NCBI GenBank assembly: GCA_964593455.1
Contig: CAZQHK010000014.1
Span: 43,039-107,038, forward strand
Direction of reading: 5' to 3'
Source of the DNA: CAZQHK01 sp964593455
Lineage (GTDB): Bacteria; Muiribacteriota; CAYSPT01
Length of the DNA stretch: 64,000 bases
In this document: in pieces, positions 44,014-52,800 of the stretch
How the letters are laid out: each line of letters opens with the position of its first letter
Position numbering within the stretch: position 1 is the stretch's first letter
Notes under the pieces: generated by a model
What the model was told of the DNA's origin: nothing
The model's database searches: none
Seen by the model: the letters and a program-made list of their open reading frames with translations, nothing else
Position numbers and translations under genes: made by a program

Positions 44014-44994
44014 ATGAAAAAGAGGATATTTGTCTTTCCTGGTCAGGGCTCACAGTATGTAGGCATGGGCCGTGACCTGGCCGAGAACATACCCGAGGTC
44101 GCAAACCTGTTCGAGTCGGCCGACCAAGTACTGGGATACTCTATCACGGATTTGTGTTTCAATGGTCCGGAAGAACGGTTGAAAGAAACGCGGTATACTC
44201 AACCCGGTATATTTACCGTGAGTTGTGCTGCCTTGCTGGCGTTAAAAAATACCGGTGTCGATTGTGATGACGTCGCGGTTGCCGGGCACAGCCTGGGCGA
44301 GTACACGGCCCTGGTGGCGGCTGGAATTCTGCCTTTTGCAGAGGCGCTGAAACTGGTTAAGCTCCGGGGCGAGTTGATGTTCGAACTCCGCTACCCGGTA
44401 GAAGGCAGTCCCATGGCGGCGATCATAGGGCTCGATTCAGCCAGAGTCAAGGAAATAGCTAAAGAGGTCTCAGCCGGTGATGAGCAGCTGTTCCTGTCCA
44501 TCTACAATTGTCCCGGTCAATACGTGGTTTCGGGACACCCGAAGGCGATCGAACGGGCGGTTGGCCTGTATGAACAAGCCGGCGCCAGAAAAGTATCTCC
44601 ACTCAAGGTGAGTGGTCCGTTTCACAGCCCTCTCTATGGCGAGGCCCGTGATAAATTGGCTGAAGCTCTCGAAGCGATAACCTTTGAAGATCCAAAACGC
44701 CCGTTTGTAAATAATGTAACCGCCGATTACGTCCACGCTGCCGCCGATGTGAAACAGGGGCTGGTGGACCAGATGGTAAACCCGGTTCGCTGGGAAGCAA
44801 CCGTTGAACGGCTGATAAATGATGGAGCTAAGATATTTATGGAACTCGGTCCCGGTAAGGTACTGAAAGGTCTTATCAGACGTGTCGACCGTGAACCGAC
44901 TACCTTTGGAATCGATACTATGGCCACCCTGGAAAAGTCCATGGAAAAGCTGCTAGCCGCTTCAGGAGAAATTGCGGCGGCGGTCCAGGCCTGA
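44014..44994 (+). CDS. fabD: Malonyl-CoA:ACP transacylase
   Basis: FabD loads malonyl groups on ACP for fatty acid synthesis. The 326 residues have FVFPGQGSQYVGMG, catalytic Ser93 in AGHSLGEYTAL and the active His in VSGPFHSPLY near 200. The ATG at 44014 is nine bases after GGAG; ATG 44005 directly abuts that site and is rejected. First gene of a six-gene lipid operon. Confidence 0.96.
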   Translation: MKKRIFVFPGQGSQYVGMGRDLAENIPEVANLFESADQVLGYSITDLCFNGPEERLKETRYTQPGIFTVSCAALLALKNTGVDCDDVAVAGHSLGEYTALVAAGILPFAEALKLVKLRGELMFELRYPVEGSPMAAIIGLDSARVKEIAKEVSAGDEQLFLSIYNCPGQYVVSGHPKAIERAVGLYEQAGARKVSPLKVSGPFHSPLYGEARDKLAEALEAITFEDPKRPFVNNVTADYVHAAADVKQGLVDQMVNPVRWEATVERLINDGAKIFMELGPGKVLKGLIRRVDREPTTFGIDTMATLEKSMEKLLAASGEIAAAVQA

Positions 44995-45023
44995 AAATAC
45001 TATGGGAGGAGGATGAGTACACT

Positions 45024-45263
45024 ATGTCAGATATTCTTGAGCAGGTAAAAAAGATAACGGCAGAACAACTGGATGTTTCAGAGGACGAGATTACCGAGGA
45101 GGCCAACTTTCAGGATGATCTCGGCGCCGACTCGTTGGACCAGGTGGAGCTGGTAATGGCTCTGGAAGAAGAGTTTGACGTCCAGATACCAGATGAAGAC
45201 GCCGAGAAGATCCGGAACGTTGGTTCAGCTGTCAAATACATTACAGAAAAACTGGGTAGCTAG
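45024..45263 (+). CDS. acpP: Acyl carrier protein
   Basis: 79 residues, acidic, with the phosphopantetheine site Ser37 in GADSLDQVELVMALEEEF. A canonical FAS-II ACP located between fabD and fabF. The strong site GGGAGGAGG lies some way upstream of the ATG. Note that fabG, commonly found between fabD and acpP, is absent. Confidence 0.97.
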   Translation: MSDILEQVKKITAEQLDVSEDEITEEANFQDDLGADSLDQVELVMALEEEFDVQIPDEDAEKIRNVGSAVKYITEKLGS

Positions 45264-45305
45264 ATTCCCGTTCGGGTATCGACCTTAATAGCGGGGAGTG
45301 ATATT

Positions 45306-46541
45306 GTGGAACGCCGAGTGATGGTTACCGGTGTAGGCGTTATTGCACCCAATGCGTTGGGTAAGGAAGCGTTTAACCAGGCCATACAGGACGGGAAGAA
45401 CGGACTAGGATTGCTTCAGAAGTTCGATACAAGTGAGCACAGTTGTCATATAGGTGGCGAGATAGCTGAGTTTGATACGACACCGTATTTCTCACGAAAA
45501 GAAGGCCGCCGAATGGATCGGTTTACACAATTCGCCGTAGTCACCGCCAAGATGGCGATGGATGATTCCGGGCTTGATCTGGATCAGGAAAACCGTGAGC
45601 GGATCGGAGTTATCATCGGTACCGGTATCGGCGGTATTTCGACCTTCGAGGCACAGCATTCGAAGCTGCTCGATCGCGGTCCGGGCAAGGTGAGTCCTTT
45701 CCTCGTTCCGATGATGATCGGGGACATGGCGGCCGGCATGGTCTCTATTACCTTCAATGCCAAAGGTCCCAATATGGATATAACCACGGCCTGTGCTTCC
45801 GGAACACATTCCATTGGAGAATCGTTTCGTAAGATAAAGTACGGCGAAGCCGACATCATGGTTGCCGGTGGAGCTGAAGCTCCTATTACACCTCTGACGC
45901 TGGCCGGGTTCTCAACCATGAAAGCCCTGTCGTTCAGGAATGACGATCCGGAGCACGCTTCACGTCCATTTGACCTCAACCGTGACGGATTCGTCATGTC
46001 TGAAGGCGCCGGAATGTTAATTCTGGAAGACTTTGAGCATGCCAGGGCGCGTGGGGCTCATATTTATGCTGAGGTGATCGGGTACGGTGGCACGGCTGAT
46101 GCTCATCATATGACTGCGCCATCGCCGGGTGGAGAAGGAGCAGGGCGTTCTATGGCCCTGGCTTTGAAAGAAGCGGGTGTGAATCCTTCGGATGTTGATT
46201 ACATCAATGCTCACGGGACATCCACTCCCCTCAATGATAAGCTGGAGACCCTGGCTATCAAATCTGTTTTCGGTGATGCCGCCCGTCAGGTCAAGATCAG
46301 TTCAACCAAATCAATGGTGGGGCACATGCTGGGAGCGGCGGGGCCGCTGGAGTCGGTAGCGTGTATGCTGATGATGGAAGGCGGATTTGTCCATCCCACT
46401 ATTAACTACCAGACGCCGGATCCGGAGTGCGATCTTTATTACGTACCGAACACTGCCATTGAACATCAGATCACGATAGTGCTCAAGAACTCATTTGGGT
46501 TCGGTGGACACAATGCTTCACTCGTGTTTCGGAAGATCTGA
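45306..46541 (+). CDS. fabF: 3-oxoacyl-ACP synthase II
   Basis: FabF extends acyl-ACP by condensation with malonyl-ACP. The 411 residues contain catalytic Cys163 in TACASGTHS, the two histidines in NAHGTSTPLND and SMVGHMLGAAG, and NSFGFGGHNAS at the C-terminus. GTG start nine bases after GGGGAG. Length is standard. Confidence 0.96.
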   Translation: MERRVMVTGVGVIAPNALGKEAFNQAIQDGKNGLGLLQKFDTSEHSCHIGGEIAEFDTTPYFSRKEGRRMDRFTQFAVVTAKMAMDDSGLDLDQENRERIGVIIGTGIGGISTFEAQHSKLLDRGPGKVSPFLVPMMIGDMAAGMVSITFNAKGPNMDITTACASGTHSIGESFRKIKYGEADIMVAGGAEAPITPLTLAGFSTMKALSFRNDDPEHASRPFDLNRDGFVMSEGAGMLILEDFEHARARGAHIYAEVIGYGGTADAHHMTAPSPGGEGAGRSMALALKEAGVNPSDVDYINAHGTSTPLNDKLETLAIKSVFGDAARQVKISSTKSMVGHMLGAAGPLESVACMLMMEGGFVHPTINYQTPDPECDLYYVPNTAIEHQITIVLKNSFGFGGHNASLVFRKI

Positions 46542-46600
46542 ACCCGGCTTTAGGTAACGTGGGTTGACCTTTGTTTGCGGTAATTATTGGGAGGTAATCT

Positions 46601-47593
46601 GTGGGTTGCGGTTTGGAAGGTATAGGTTTTCTTGGTACGGCTTCCGCTGTTCCGGATAACGTAGTCACCAATGCCGACCTTGAGCGTATGGTGGATACAT
46701 CCGATGAGTGGATCGTCTCCAGAACCGGTATCCGTGAGCGGAGAATTGCCGACGCAAATACAACCACCGGCGATCTATCGTTAAAAGCTGCCAAGCAGAT
46801 TATGGAAGAGACCGGTGTCAAAGCTACCGATCTGGACACGATCATTCTTGCTACCATCACACCGGATTACGTATTTCCCTCCACCGCCTGTCTCATTCAG
46901 TCGGCGTTGGGTGCCGAGAACGCCAGTGCTTTTGACATGGAGGCCGGGTGTACGGGATTCATCTATGCATCCATCCTCGGCGCTTCGCTCATTAAAGCGG
47001 GAGTAAGCAAATATGTTCTATCGATAGGCGCGGAAACGCTCTCGAAAATAACCGATTGGGAGGACCAGGGAACCTGTATTCTTTTTGCTGATGGAGCCGG
47101 GTGTGCACTCCTTGGAAAAGTAGAAGAGGATTGCGGGATACTGGCGTATTCTATGTCTGCGGATGGGGGAAAAGGTCTTGAACTCTGTATGCCCGCCGGC
47201 GGATCCAGGAACCCGGCCACGCTTGAGACAGTGAAAGCCAGGGACCATTTCATCCATATGAACGGGAACGAGATATTCCGGTTTGCCGTGGCTGTTGTTC
47301 CCAAAGAAGTATATAAACTCGTTTCGTCCGCGGGGATAGAAATAGCGGATATCGATTACTTCCTGTTTCACCAGGCGAATTACCGTATTATCAATTCAGC
47401 CAGGAAACGGTTGAAAGTCCCTCAGGAAAAGATACTAATGAATCTCGATAAATATGGTAACACCTCAGCGGCGTCTATCCCGCTGCTTCTCGATCAAGAG
47501 GTAAAAAACGGTACTATCAAACGAGGCGATCTTTTGTGTCTGGTCGGTTTTGGTGCCGGCCTGACTTATGGAGGGTTGCTGGTTCGATTTTAA
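46601..47593 (+). CDS. fabH: 3-oxoacyl-ACP synthase III
   Basis: FabH starts fatty acid synthesis by condensing acyl-CoA with malonyl-ACP. The 330 residues have Cys117 in MEAGCTGFIYA, the His in FLFHQANYRII and the Asn in KYGNTSAASIP. GTG start after GGGAGG. Placing fabH after fabF is an unusual order compared with fabH-fabD-fabG-acpP-fabF. Confidence 0.96.
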   Translation: MGCGLEGIGFLGTASAVPDNVVTNADLERMVDTSDEWIVSRTGIRERRIADANTTTGDLSLKAAKQIMEETGVKATDLDTIILATITPDYVFPSTACLIQSALGAENASAFDMEAGCTGFIYASILGASLIKAGVSKYVLSIGAETLSKITDWEDQGTCILFADGAGCALLGKVEEDCGILAYSMSADGGKGLELCMPAGGSRNPATLETVKARDHFIHMNGNEIFRFAVAVVPKEVYKLVSSAGIEIADIDYFLFHQANYRIINSARKRLKVPQEKILMNLDKYGNTSAASIPLLLDQEVKNGTIKRGDLLCLVGFGAGLTYGGLLVRF

Positions 47594-47623
47594 TTTCCGC
47601 CAGCGCGTGCAGAGGAGACGAAA

Positions 47624-48865
47624 GTGGTGTTTGAGCGAAAGAGGATAGTCATAACCGGAGTCGGGCTCACAGCGCCGAATGGCAACAACTTGAGTGAATT
47701 TAGAGAGAGCTTGCTTTCGGGCCGCTCAGGGGTTACGACCATCGAGGTCAGGTACATAGGCGAGGTACCGGCGGGAGTGTGTGACTTTAACGAGTACCTA
47801 TACCAGAAAAAGAAGGTCCGCCGCCGGGGTACCAGGGCCGGGTCCATTGCCATCTGGTGTGCCAATGAAGCTTTCACGGATGCTGGTCTCGATATCGCCT
47901 CGGAAGACACTTCGCGGGTTGGAGTTTACATCGGAACGACCGAACACGGAAATGTGGAGACCGAGAACGAGGTATATAACCTCTCGCAGTTCGATTACGA
48001 TATCCAGTATTGGACTCATCATCACAATCCCCGGACGGTGGCCAACAATCCCGCCGGTGAAGTAACGCTGAACATGAAAATCACGGGTCCGCACTACTGC
48101 ATTGGCGGCGCCTGTGCGGCCGGAAACCTGGGTCTCGTGCAGGGATACCAGATGCTACAGCTGGAAGAAGTGGATATCGCTCTGGCTGGTGGAGTTTCAG
48201 AGAGTATTCACACGTTTGGAATCTTTGCCAGTTTCAAGAGCCAGGTGGCTTTGGGAACTCACGAAGATCCCACCAAAGTGAGTCGTCCCTTCGACCGCGA
48301 TCGGAACGGAATCGTAGTATCCGAGGGCGGATGTATCTATGTTCTGGAAACACTTGAGCGGGCGCTTGCCCGTGGAGCCAGGATATACGGTGAAATAGTT
48401 GGTTATGGAGTAAATTCCGATGCCAAAGATTTCGTACTTCCGCACGCTCCCCGTCAGGCGGAATGCATGAGAAAAGCTCTCAGATTTGCCAGGATCGAGC
48501 CTTCCGACATCGATATCGTTAACACCCATTCCACCTCGACTCCCATGGGCGATGTGCAGGAATCGAAGGCGGTTACCGAGGTGTTCGGGGATGCCGATGA
48601 GGTATACGTGAACAACACCAAGAGCTTCATCGGTCACTGTATGGGTGCGGCGGGAGTGCTGGAACTGGCGGGGAACCTGCCGGCGTTCGAAGACGGAATT
48701 ATTCACCCGACCATAAATGTCGATAATTTAGATCCGGAATGCAAGGTCCCGATTCTGGTAATGAACGAGCCGGCGGCGGGGAAAAACATACGGTGTATTC
48801 TGAACAACAGTTTTGGGATGCTTGGTATCAACTCCGCGGTCATCGTTAAGAAATACGAAGAATAA
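47624..48865 (+). CDS. Second FabF-type ketosynthase
   Basis: 413 residues with all catalytic residues of a condensing KS: Cys164 in GGACAAGNLGL, His in NTHSTSTPMGD, His in SFIGHCMGAAG, and a C-terminal NSFGMLGINSA. It diverges clearly from the FabF encoded 1 kb upstream; several short motifs differ (CAAG for CASG, THSTS for AHGTS). It is therefore a paralogue for a specialised chain and not a chain-length factor, because the Cys is kept. Directly followed by a dedicated second ACP. Product unknown. Confidence 0.88.
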   Translation: MVFERKRIVITGVGLTAPNGNNLSEFRESLLSGRSGVTTIEVRYIGEVPAGVCDFNEYLYQKKKVRRRGTRAGSIAIWCANEAFTDAGLDIASEDTSRVGVYIGTTEHGNVETENEVYNLSQFDYDIQYWTHHHNPRTVANNPAGEVTLNMKITGPHYCIGGACAAGNLGLVQGYQMLQLEEVDIALAGGVSESIHTFGIFASFKSQVALGTHEDPTKVSRPFDRDRNGIVVSEGGCIYVLETLERALARGARIYGEIVGYGVNSDAKDFVLPHAPRQAECMRKALRFARIEPSDIDIVNTHSTSTPMGDVQESKAVTEVFGDADEVYVNNTKSFIGHCMGAAGVLELAGNLPAFEDGIIHPTINVDNLDPECKVPILVMNEPAAGKNIRCILNNSFGMLGINSAVIVKKYEE

Positions 48866-48915
48866 ACAGTTCCGCCCGTGTGCTGGGCGGATGAAAGAAG
48901 GGTAGGAGACAAAGA

Positions 48916-49167
48916 ATGACAGCAGAAGAGATCAGACAGGCAGTCATCGATATCATTGAAGAATTGGCTGATGATGATGACCTGTCGGAACTTGATGATA
49001 ATATTCGAATCCGGGAACAGGTAGACCTCGATTCCATGGACTTTCTGGACATTATCATGGAGCTTAGGAAACGGTATGGGGTCAAGGTCCCTGAAGAAGA
49101 CTACATGAAGCTTTCTACCATGCAAGGTTGTATCGATTATCTGCAACCGCTGCTGGCTGACAAATAG
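48916..49167 (+). CDS. Second acyl carrier protein
   Basis: 83 residues, acidic, with an ACP-type phosphopantetheine site at Ser40 (VDLDSMDFLDIIMELRKRYG). The motif is DSMD instead of DSLD, and the protein is only distantly similar to AcpP, as expected for a carrier dedicated to one pathway. It follows the second ketosynthase by 50 bases and is the last gene before the terminator. GGTAGGAG precedes the ATG. Confidence 0.9.
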   Translation: MTAEEIRQAVIDIIEELADDDDLSELDDNIRIREQVDLDSMDFLDIIMELRKRYGVKVPEEDYMKLSTMQGCIDYLQPLLADK

Positions 49168-49198
49168 GTAGTTAACAGTACAGTAGGATATCTGTGAA

Positions 49199-49224
49199 AG
49201 CCAGGTCTTGTAACCTGGCTTTTT
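49199..49224 (+). terminator. Intrinsic terminator of the fab operon
   Basis: A perfect 7-bp stem AGCCAGG/CCTGGCT with an 8-base loop, followed by TTTTT. It ends the operon before gph. Confidence 0.88.
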
Positions 49225-49244
49225 GAGTGGACAAGGTCTATGTC

Positions 49245-49883
49245 ATGAAACCTGAACTGATTTTATTCGATCTCGATGGCACCATGGTCAATACCAGCCG
49301 GGATCTAACCGACTCTTTAAACTTCGCTCTTTCTCAACTTGGATTCCCGCAATTAACATGTGACCAGGTTATCAGCCTGGTTGGACACGGAGTAAAAGAA
49401 ACAGTTTTCAAAGGACTGCCGGCGGATAACCGTCAAATGCTCGAAGACGCCTATCCGCTTTTTCTGGAACATTATTCGGAACATTGTGCTGATAAGACCT
49501 TCCTGTATCCTGATATAGAAAAGGTACTGGAGCATTTCAGAGATAAAAAACTGGCAGTAACAACGAATAAACGGTCGTTGCTGTCGGAAAAAATACTCTG
49601 CCGTCACGGCATACTGGACCGCTTTGAAGCGGTGCTCGGGCCGGACCGGGTAGAAAACAAGAAACCGCATCCCGATCACCTGAGAGCCGCGCTGAAGATA
49701 ACGGAGAGTTCGGCTGCTAAAACAGTCCTTATCGGTGACTCCCTGGCGGATGTGGAAGCAGCCCAGGCTGCCGGGATTGCAGTGTGTGCCGTCACATATG
49801 GGTACACGGCCCGTGATGTCCTGGCGCAGGGGAGACCGGATTACTTAATCGACTGCGCCAGCGAATTGATCGATTTATTTTAA
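49245..49883 (+). CDS. gph: HAD hydrolase, phosphoglycolate phosphatase-like
   Basis: 212 residues of the HAD superfamily: motif I LFDLDGTMVNTS with nucleophile Asp, motif II Thr in AVTTNKRS, Lys in ENKKPHPDHL and motif IV VLIGDSLADVEAA. Similarity of cap and length to Gph suggests 2-phosphoglycolate as substrate, but HAD specificity is hard to read. ATG 49245 is preferred; the GTG at 49227 overlaps the terminator tail. The stop codon lies inside the direct repeat that borders a MITE-like element. Confidence 0.87.
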   Translation: MKPELILFDLDGTMVNTSRDLTDSLNFALSQLGFPQLTCDQVISLVGHGVKETVFKGLPADNRQMLEDAYPLFLEHYSEHCADKTFLYPDIEKVLEHFRDKKLAVTTNKRSLLSEKILCRHGILDRFEAVLGPDRVENKKPHPDHLRAALKITESSAAKTVLIGDSLADVEAAQAAGIAVCAVTYGYTARDVLAQGRPDYLIDCASELIDLF

Positions 49884-50068
49884 CCATAATATTCCACGAA
49901 CCATTCTACTGCGGTTCGAAAATGACCGCATCTACATCGTTGTGCTCGAAAAAGGTCCTCAACGTACCTACTGGTACGCCTCCGGTCCTTTTTCTTCACA
50001 CGCCTTGTATATGCAGCCATTTTTCTTCACCTCGTTACGAAGGTTCGTGGAATATTATGGTTTTAACC
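49878..50068 (-). mobile_element. MITE-like element, copy 1, with perfect 21-bp terminal inverted repeats
   Basis: The bases 49882-49902 and 50042-50062 are perfect reverse complements (AACCATAATATTCCACGAACC). Both edges also read TTTTAACC as direct repeats (49878-49885, 50061-50068), consistent with a target duplication. Internally it resembles copy 2 at 42719-42859 in the opposite orientation and has an additional hairpin CGTACC/GGTACG. No transposase is encoded, so mobility would depend on an enzyme elsewhere. Confidence 0.72.
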
Positions 50069-50091
50069 AGAATAAGTTTTTCTACAGGTAT

Positions 50092-50874
50092 TCATTTTCG
50101 AGTAATCATATATTCGTTATAGGAAGCGATAATTTCGAAACCAAGTTTTTGGTAACAGGAAATAGCTGTGGGATTATCAGCTTTGACATTTAACCCGATC
50201 GTATCGACGATCCCTGATAATTCTTGGCAGAGCCGGGCCGTAACCATGGTGCCGAAACCATTATTCCTATAGCTGGGATGGGTTGTAATATTACCGAGGG
50301 CGGCAACACGGTAGGTGGCCGAGTAGACATGTACCCCGGCGATACTGACCAATTCTTTGTTTTGTTTAAGACCGAAATAATAGTTGGTTTCAAGCATTCT
50401 TCGGTCAAACCAATTATCGGGATAACTTGCTTTGTACAGTTCTTCGACATCGTCCATATCCGAAACAGATAACCTGATGACATGTGAACAATCGAATGTA
50501 TCAACGGCTGATTTGTTATGCCGGGCCATTTTAAAATGCATGCCATATGAATCGAGTTTATAAGGCTTCGCAAAAACGCTTTCCAAACCTGGACTGAGAT
50601 GAGCGTAGAATTGTTGTGGTAAAAGATGGATTATCGACTGTAATAGCTCGGACATGAGTGATGGAGATTCAGATAAAGCCAGAAGAGCCGGTAGTTTCTG
50701 TCCGGTATACAATAACGCTATTGCAAGAGGTGTTTTATCTTCAGTGAGTGCATACCAGGTAGTATCCGGCCAGAAAAAATCGTCCAAATCACCGAGACTG
50801 TAGATATTAAGCTCGGTGTTTGTTCGGAAAAATGATTCCAGAACAATTTTATCTCGAATAGGTAGTGTCGGCAT
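50092..50874 (-). CDS. GNAT-family acetyltransferase
   Basis: 260 residues in two parts: an N-terminal domain of about 120 residues without recognised motifs, and a C-terminal GNAT domain with the acetyl-CoA loop HPSYRNNGFGTMVTARL and the C-terminal NPTAISCYQKLGFEI. Such proteins transfer acetyl or acyl groups to amines; the substrate is not evident. The gene ends 24 bases from the MITE-like element. Confidence 0.82.
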   Translation of the reverse strand: MPTLPIRDKIVLESFFRTNTELNIYSLGDLDDFFWPDTTWYALTEDKTPLAIALLYTGQKLPALLALSESPSLMSELLQSIIHLLPQQFYAHLSPGLESVFAKPYKLDSYGMHFKMARHNKSAVDTFDCSHVIRLSVSDMDDVEELYKASYPDNWFDRRMLETNYYFGLKQNKELVSIAGVHVYSATYRVAALGNITTHPSYRNNGFGTMVTARLCQELSGIVDTIGLNVKADNPTAISCYQKLGFEIIASYNEYMITRK

Positions 50875-50993
50875 TCAAGGTCCTTTGGTGACTAGTGCGT
50901 TTTAGTTTGTTCGGAAAATTTTCTGTAATACACTCTTTAGAGTATAAATTGAAGCCACTGTCATTTTTTAAATAATCTCGACCTTGCACATTA

Positions 50994-51117
50994 CTTTCTA
51001 TACCTGATTTTCAGAGAAGCAAGGAGTGTGGAAAGAGGTCCCTGTGGAATCTTATGTTGTTTACCAAAGATGAGTGCAAACATTGAGGAGTAGCGAGAGC
51101 CAGGTGGTCCCACCCCC
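50994..51117 (+). repeat. Full-length dispersed repeat copy beside tRNA-Leu
   Basis: 124 bases: CTTTCTATACC, TTCAGAGAAGCAAGGAGTGT, GGAAAG, GTCCCTGTGGAATCTT, ACCAAAGATG, AGTGCAAACATTGAGGAGTA, and GGTGGTCCCACCCC. Nearly colinear with the minus-strand copy at 1651-1772. It ends against the inverted repeat that faces tRNA-Leu(GAG). The remaining 50875-50993 bases are AT-rich without a recognised feature. Confidence 0.78.
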
Positions 51118-51159
51118 GGCATTTTTTTATTTGTCGCAGACTAATAAAAAAATGCCGGG
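51115..51159. repeat. 16-bp inverted repeat duplicating the tRNA-Leu 3' end
   Basis: CCCGGCATTTTTTTAT at 51115-51130 and its exact complement at 51144-51159 enclose 13 bases. The right arm covers the last seven bases of tRNA-Leu plus its T-run, so the tRNA 3' terminus is duplicated in inverted orientation at the repeat boundary. Read on the minus strand the tRNA is followed at once by seven T residues, which may serve as its terminator. Confidence 0.6.
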
Positions 51160-51236
51160 AGCCGGACTTGAACCGGCACGGGTCGCCCCATACGGCCCTC
51201 AACCGTACGTGTCTACCAAAATTCCACCATCCCGGC
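51153..51236 (-). tRNA. tRNA-Leu (anticodon GAG)
   Basis: Class II tRNA on the minus strand. Acceptor GCCGGGA/TCCCGGC, anticodon arm TACGG-TTGAGGG-CCGTA reading GAG, long variable arm GGGCGACCC, T-arm GCCGGTTCAAGTCCGGC, discriminator A. CCA is not encoded; a T-run follows directly. Confidence 0.95.
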
Positions 51237-51319
51237 GGTGAGTTCGAGAGACTGTGCCTTCGAACTGAAGATTTATAACATCGACAACGCTATTTTGTCA
51301 AGCTATTTACCTTTATCGG

Positions 51320-52048
51320 TTATACCATGACCTCTTCCGGAACTATCAGTGTCTCCGAGTTCTTAGCCAGGAGATCATCGGGTACCGGCCGCTGAAGCGA
51401 GCCGCCGACGAGGTGCTCCAGATACTGCTTGACGGTGGTGTCCCAGTATTCTCTGGTAACATAATAAACTTTTGCACCGCCCAGTTCATGCTGGTATTCC
51501 GGCCACGGATAGGAAGGCTGTGCCATGCCAAGGCCCCATCGTTTCCAGCCATTGTAGCTTTCATAGGTGGCCCACCATTCCTCGTTGCCCAGTGTTTCAA
51601 ATCCATACTGGGCTTTGGCGTAATACATGATGGCGCCGATCCTGAGTCCGCGCTTCAAAGCCATGGAGTGAAGGCTGATATTGATGTCTTCATTCATCAA
51701 ACGGCCGTTGGCAAATCCAACCCACACGCCGTCAATCAGTCCCACCAGGGTGTACGGGTCTTTGAGCCGGTGCCGGTACCAGCCGAGAATCTCCGAATAG
51801 ACTCGGGCGCCGACGATATCATAAAAATCATGTTCGCTCTTCATAACTTTTTCCACGTAGGAGAGCATCAGCGGCGCCTCTTCACGTTTGGCGGCCCGGA
51901 TGACCAATTGGGAGCCGTCCTTCAAGCCGATGCAAGCTGGTGTAAAGGGCTCCATTTCCATGGCCGGTCCGCGAAGAATAGGCTCGATTTCACGGGCGTC
52001 AAAGGTCAACTTTTCTTGCGATACCTTGCAGGGAAGATCCATTTTCAT
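51320..52048 (-). CDS. GNAT-fold protein, probable acyltransferase-like
   Basis: 242 residues. From about 45 to 190 the pattern is GNAT-like (LVIRAAKREEAPLMLSYVEK, then VGLIDGVWVGFANGRLM, and ALKRGLRIGAIMYYAKAQYG), but the classical Q/R-x-x-G-x-G/A loop is altered to K-R-G-L-R-I-G-A. The C-terminus is Trp/Tyr-rich (EEWWATYESYNGWKRWGLG). Function unknown. AGGAGG lies ten bases before ATG 52048. Confidence 0.62.
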   Translation of the reverse strand: MKMDLPCKVSQEKLTFDAREIEPILRGPAMEMEPFTPACIGLKDGSQLVIRAAKREEAPLMLSYVEKVMKSEHDFYDIVGARVYSEILGWYRHRLKDPYTLVGLIDGVWVGFANGRLMNEDINISLHSMALKRGLRIGAIMYYAKAQYGFETLGNEEWWATYESYNGWKRWGLGMAQPSYPWPEYQHELGGAKVYYVTREYWDTTVKQYLEHLVGGSLQRPVPDDLLAKNSETLIVPEEVMV

Positions 52049-52159
52049 AGGTCTTATTCCTCCTTTTCATTTTGTTGTTTCAGACAAATTTTCCACATTA
52101 TAGATTTCTTGTCAACGGCCAGTCAAGGCTGTCCGGCAATCAGTCGTAAAGTATGCGGA

Positions 52160-52654
52160 TTAAAGGTGTAGAAACGCGTGCGCGGCTATCCCGAAAGCAA
52201 CTGAAACGTTGAAAGACACTTTTCGGCCGCTCATCGGTATTTCTACCACGTGGTCACAGTAGGTGAGAATGGTTTTGCTCAATCCTTTCACCTCGTTGCC
52301 CAGCAGCAAAGCCATAGGAAAGACTGGTTTGAAATCTGTAATGTTCAAACTTGCTGCAGTTCGCTCCAGTCCCACAATGCGCACGCCGTCCTGCTTCAGG
52401 AGCTTAAACAACCGCCAGGTCTGACGGTGATGTTCCCAGGGGACCAGGGTCTGTGCCCCCAGGGCTGTTTTTGCCAGTTTCGTCTGTCCGGAAGTAGGAT
52501 ATCGCTTGCCTATTTGGAGTGGAAAAGGGGTGTAACCGCAGCAGTAAATTTTAGCCACACCCAGCCCTTCCGAGCTCCTGAATATCGATCCCACATTGTA
52601 CGCGCTCCTGATATTGTGAAGTATGACATAAAGTGGTTTCACTGGTGTCCGCAT
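52160..52654 (-). CDS. SpoU/TrmH-family RNA 2'-O-methyltransferase
   Basis: 164 residues, a minimal SPOUT methyltransferase without an extra RNA-binding domain. It has motif 1 NIRSAYNVGSIFRS, motif 2 ALLLGNEVKGLS and motif 3 IPMSGRKVSFNVSVAFGI. It uses SAM to methylate a ribose in tRNA or rRNA; TrmL-like wobble methylation is possible but not shown. The usual S-L-N in motif 3 is S-F-N here. Confidence 0.9.
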   Translation of the reverse strand: MRTPVKPLYVILHNIRSAYNVGSIFRSSEGLGVAKIYCCGYTPFPLQIGKRYPTSGQTKLAKTALGAQTLVPWEHHRQTWRLFKLLKQDGVRIVGLERTAASLNITDFKPVFPMALLLGNEVKGLSKTILTYCDHVVEIPMSGRKVSFNVSVAFGIAAHAFLHL

Positions 52655-52712
52655 GAGGTAATACTATTTGTTTTTGACGAGTAATTCAACTCGGGTTCAA
52701 GCCACGTGTCTG

Positions 52713-52741
52713 TTGACAGTATCGGCCGCTTCTGGTAAGAA
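52713..52741 (+). promoter_or_regulatory. Weak promoter upstream of the GAF/GGDEF-like gene
   Basis: A perfect -35 TTGACA (52713-52718) with a poor -10, TAAGAA, after 17 bases. If used, transcription starts near 52748, after the ATG at 52741, which supports the downstream GTG start. Confidence 0.35.
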
Positions 52742-52800
52742 TGAGCGTGGCAGAAGTTTATATATATAACTTTTATAAAGAGGCGGAAAAGGAGTTTGTG

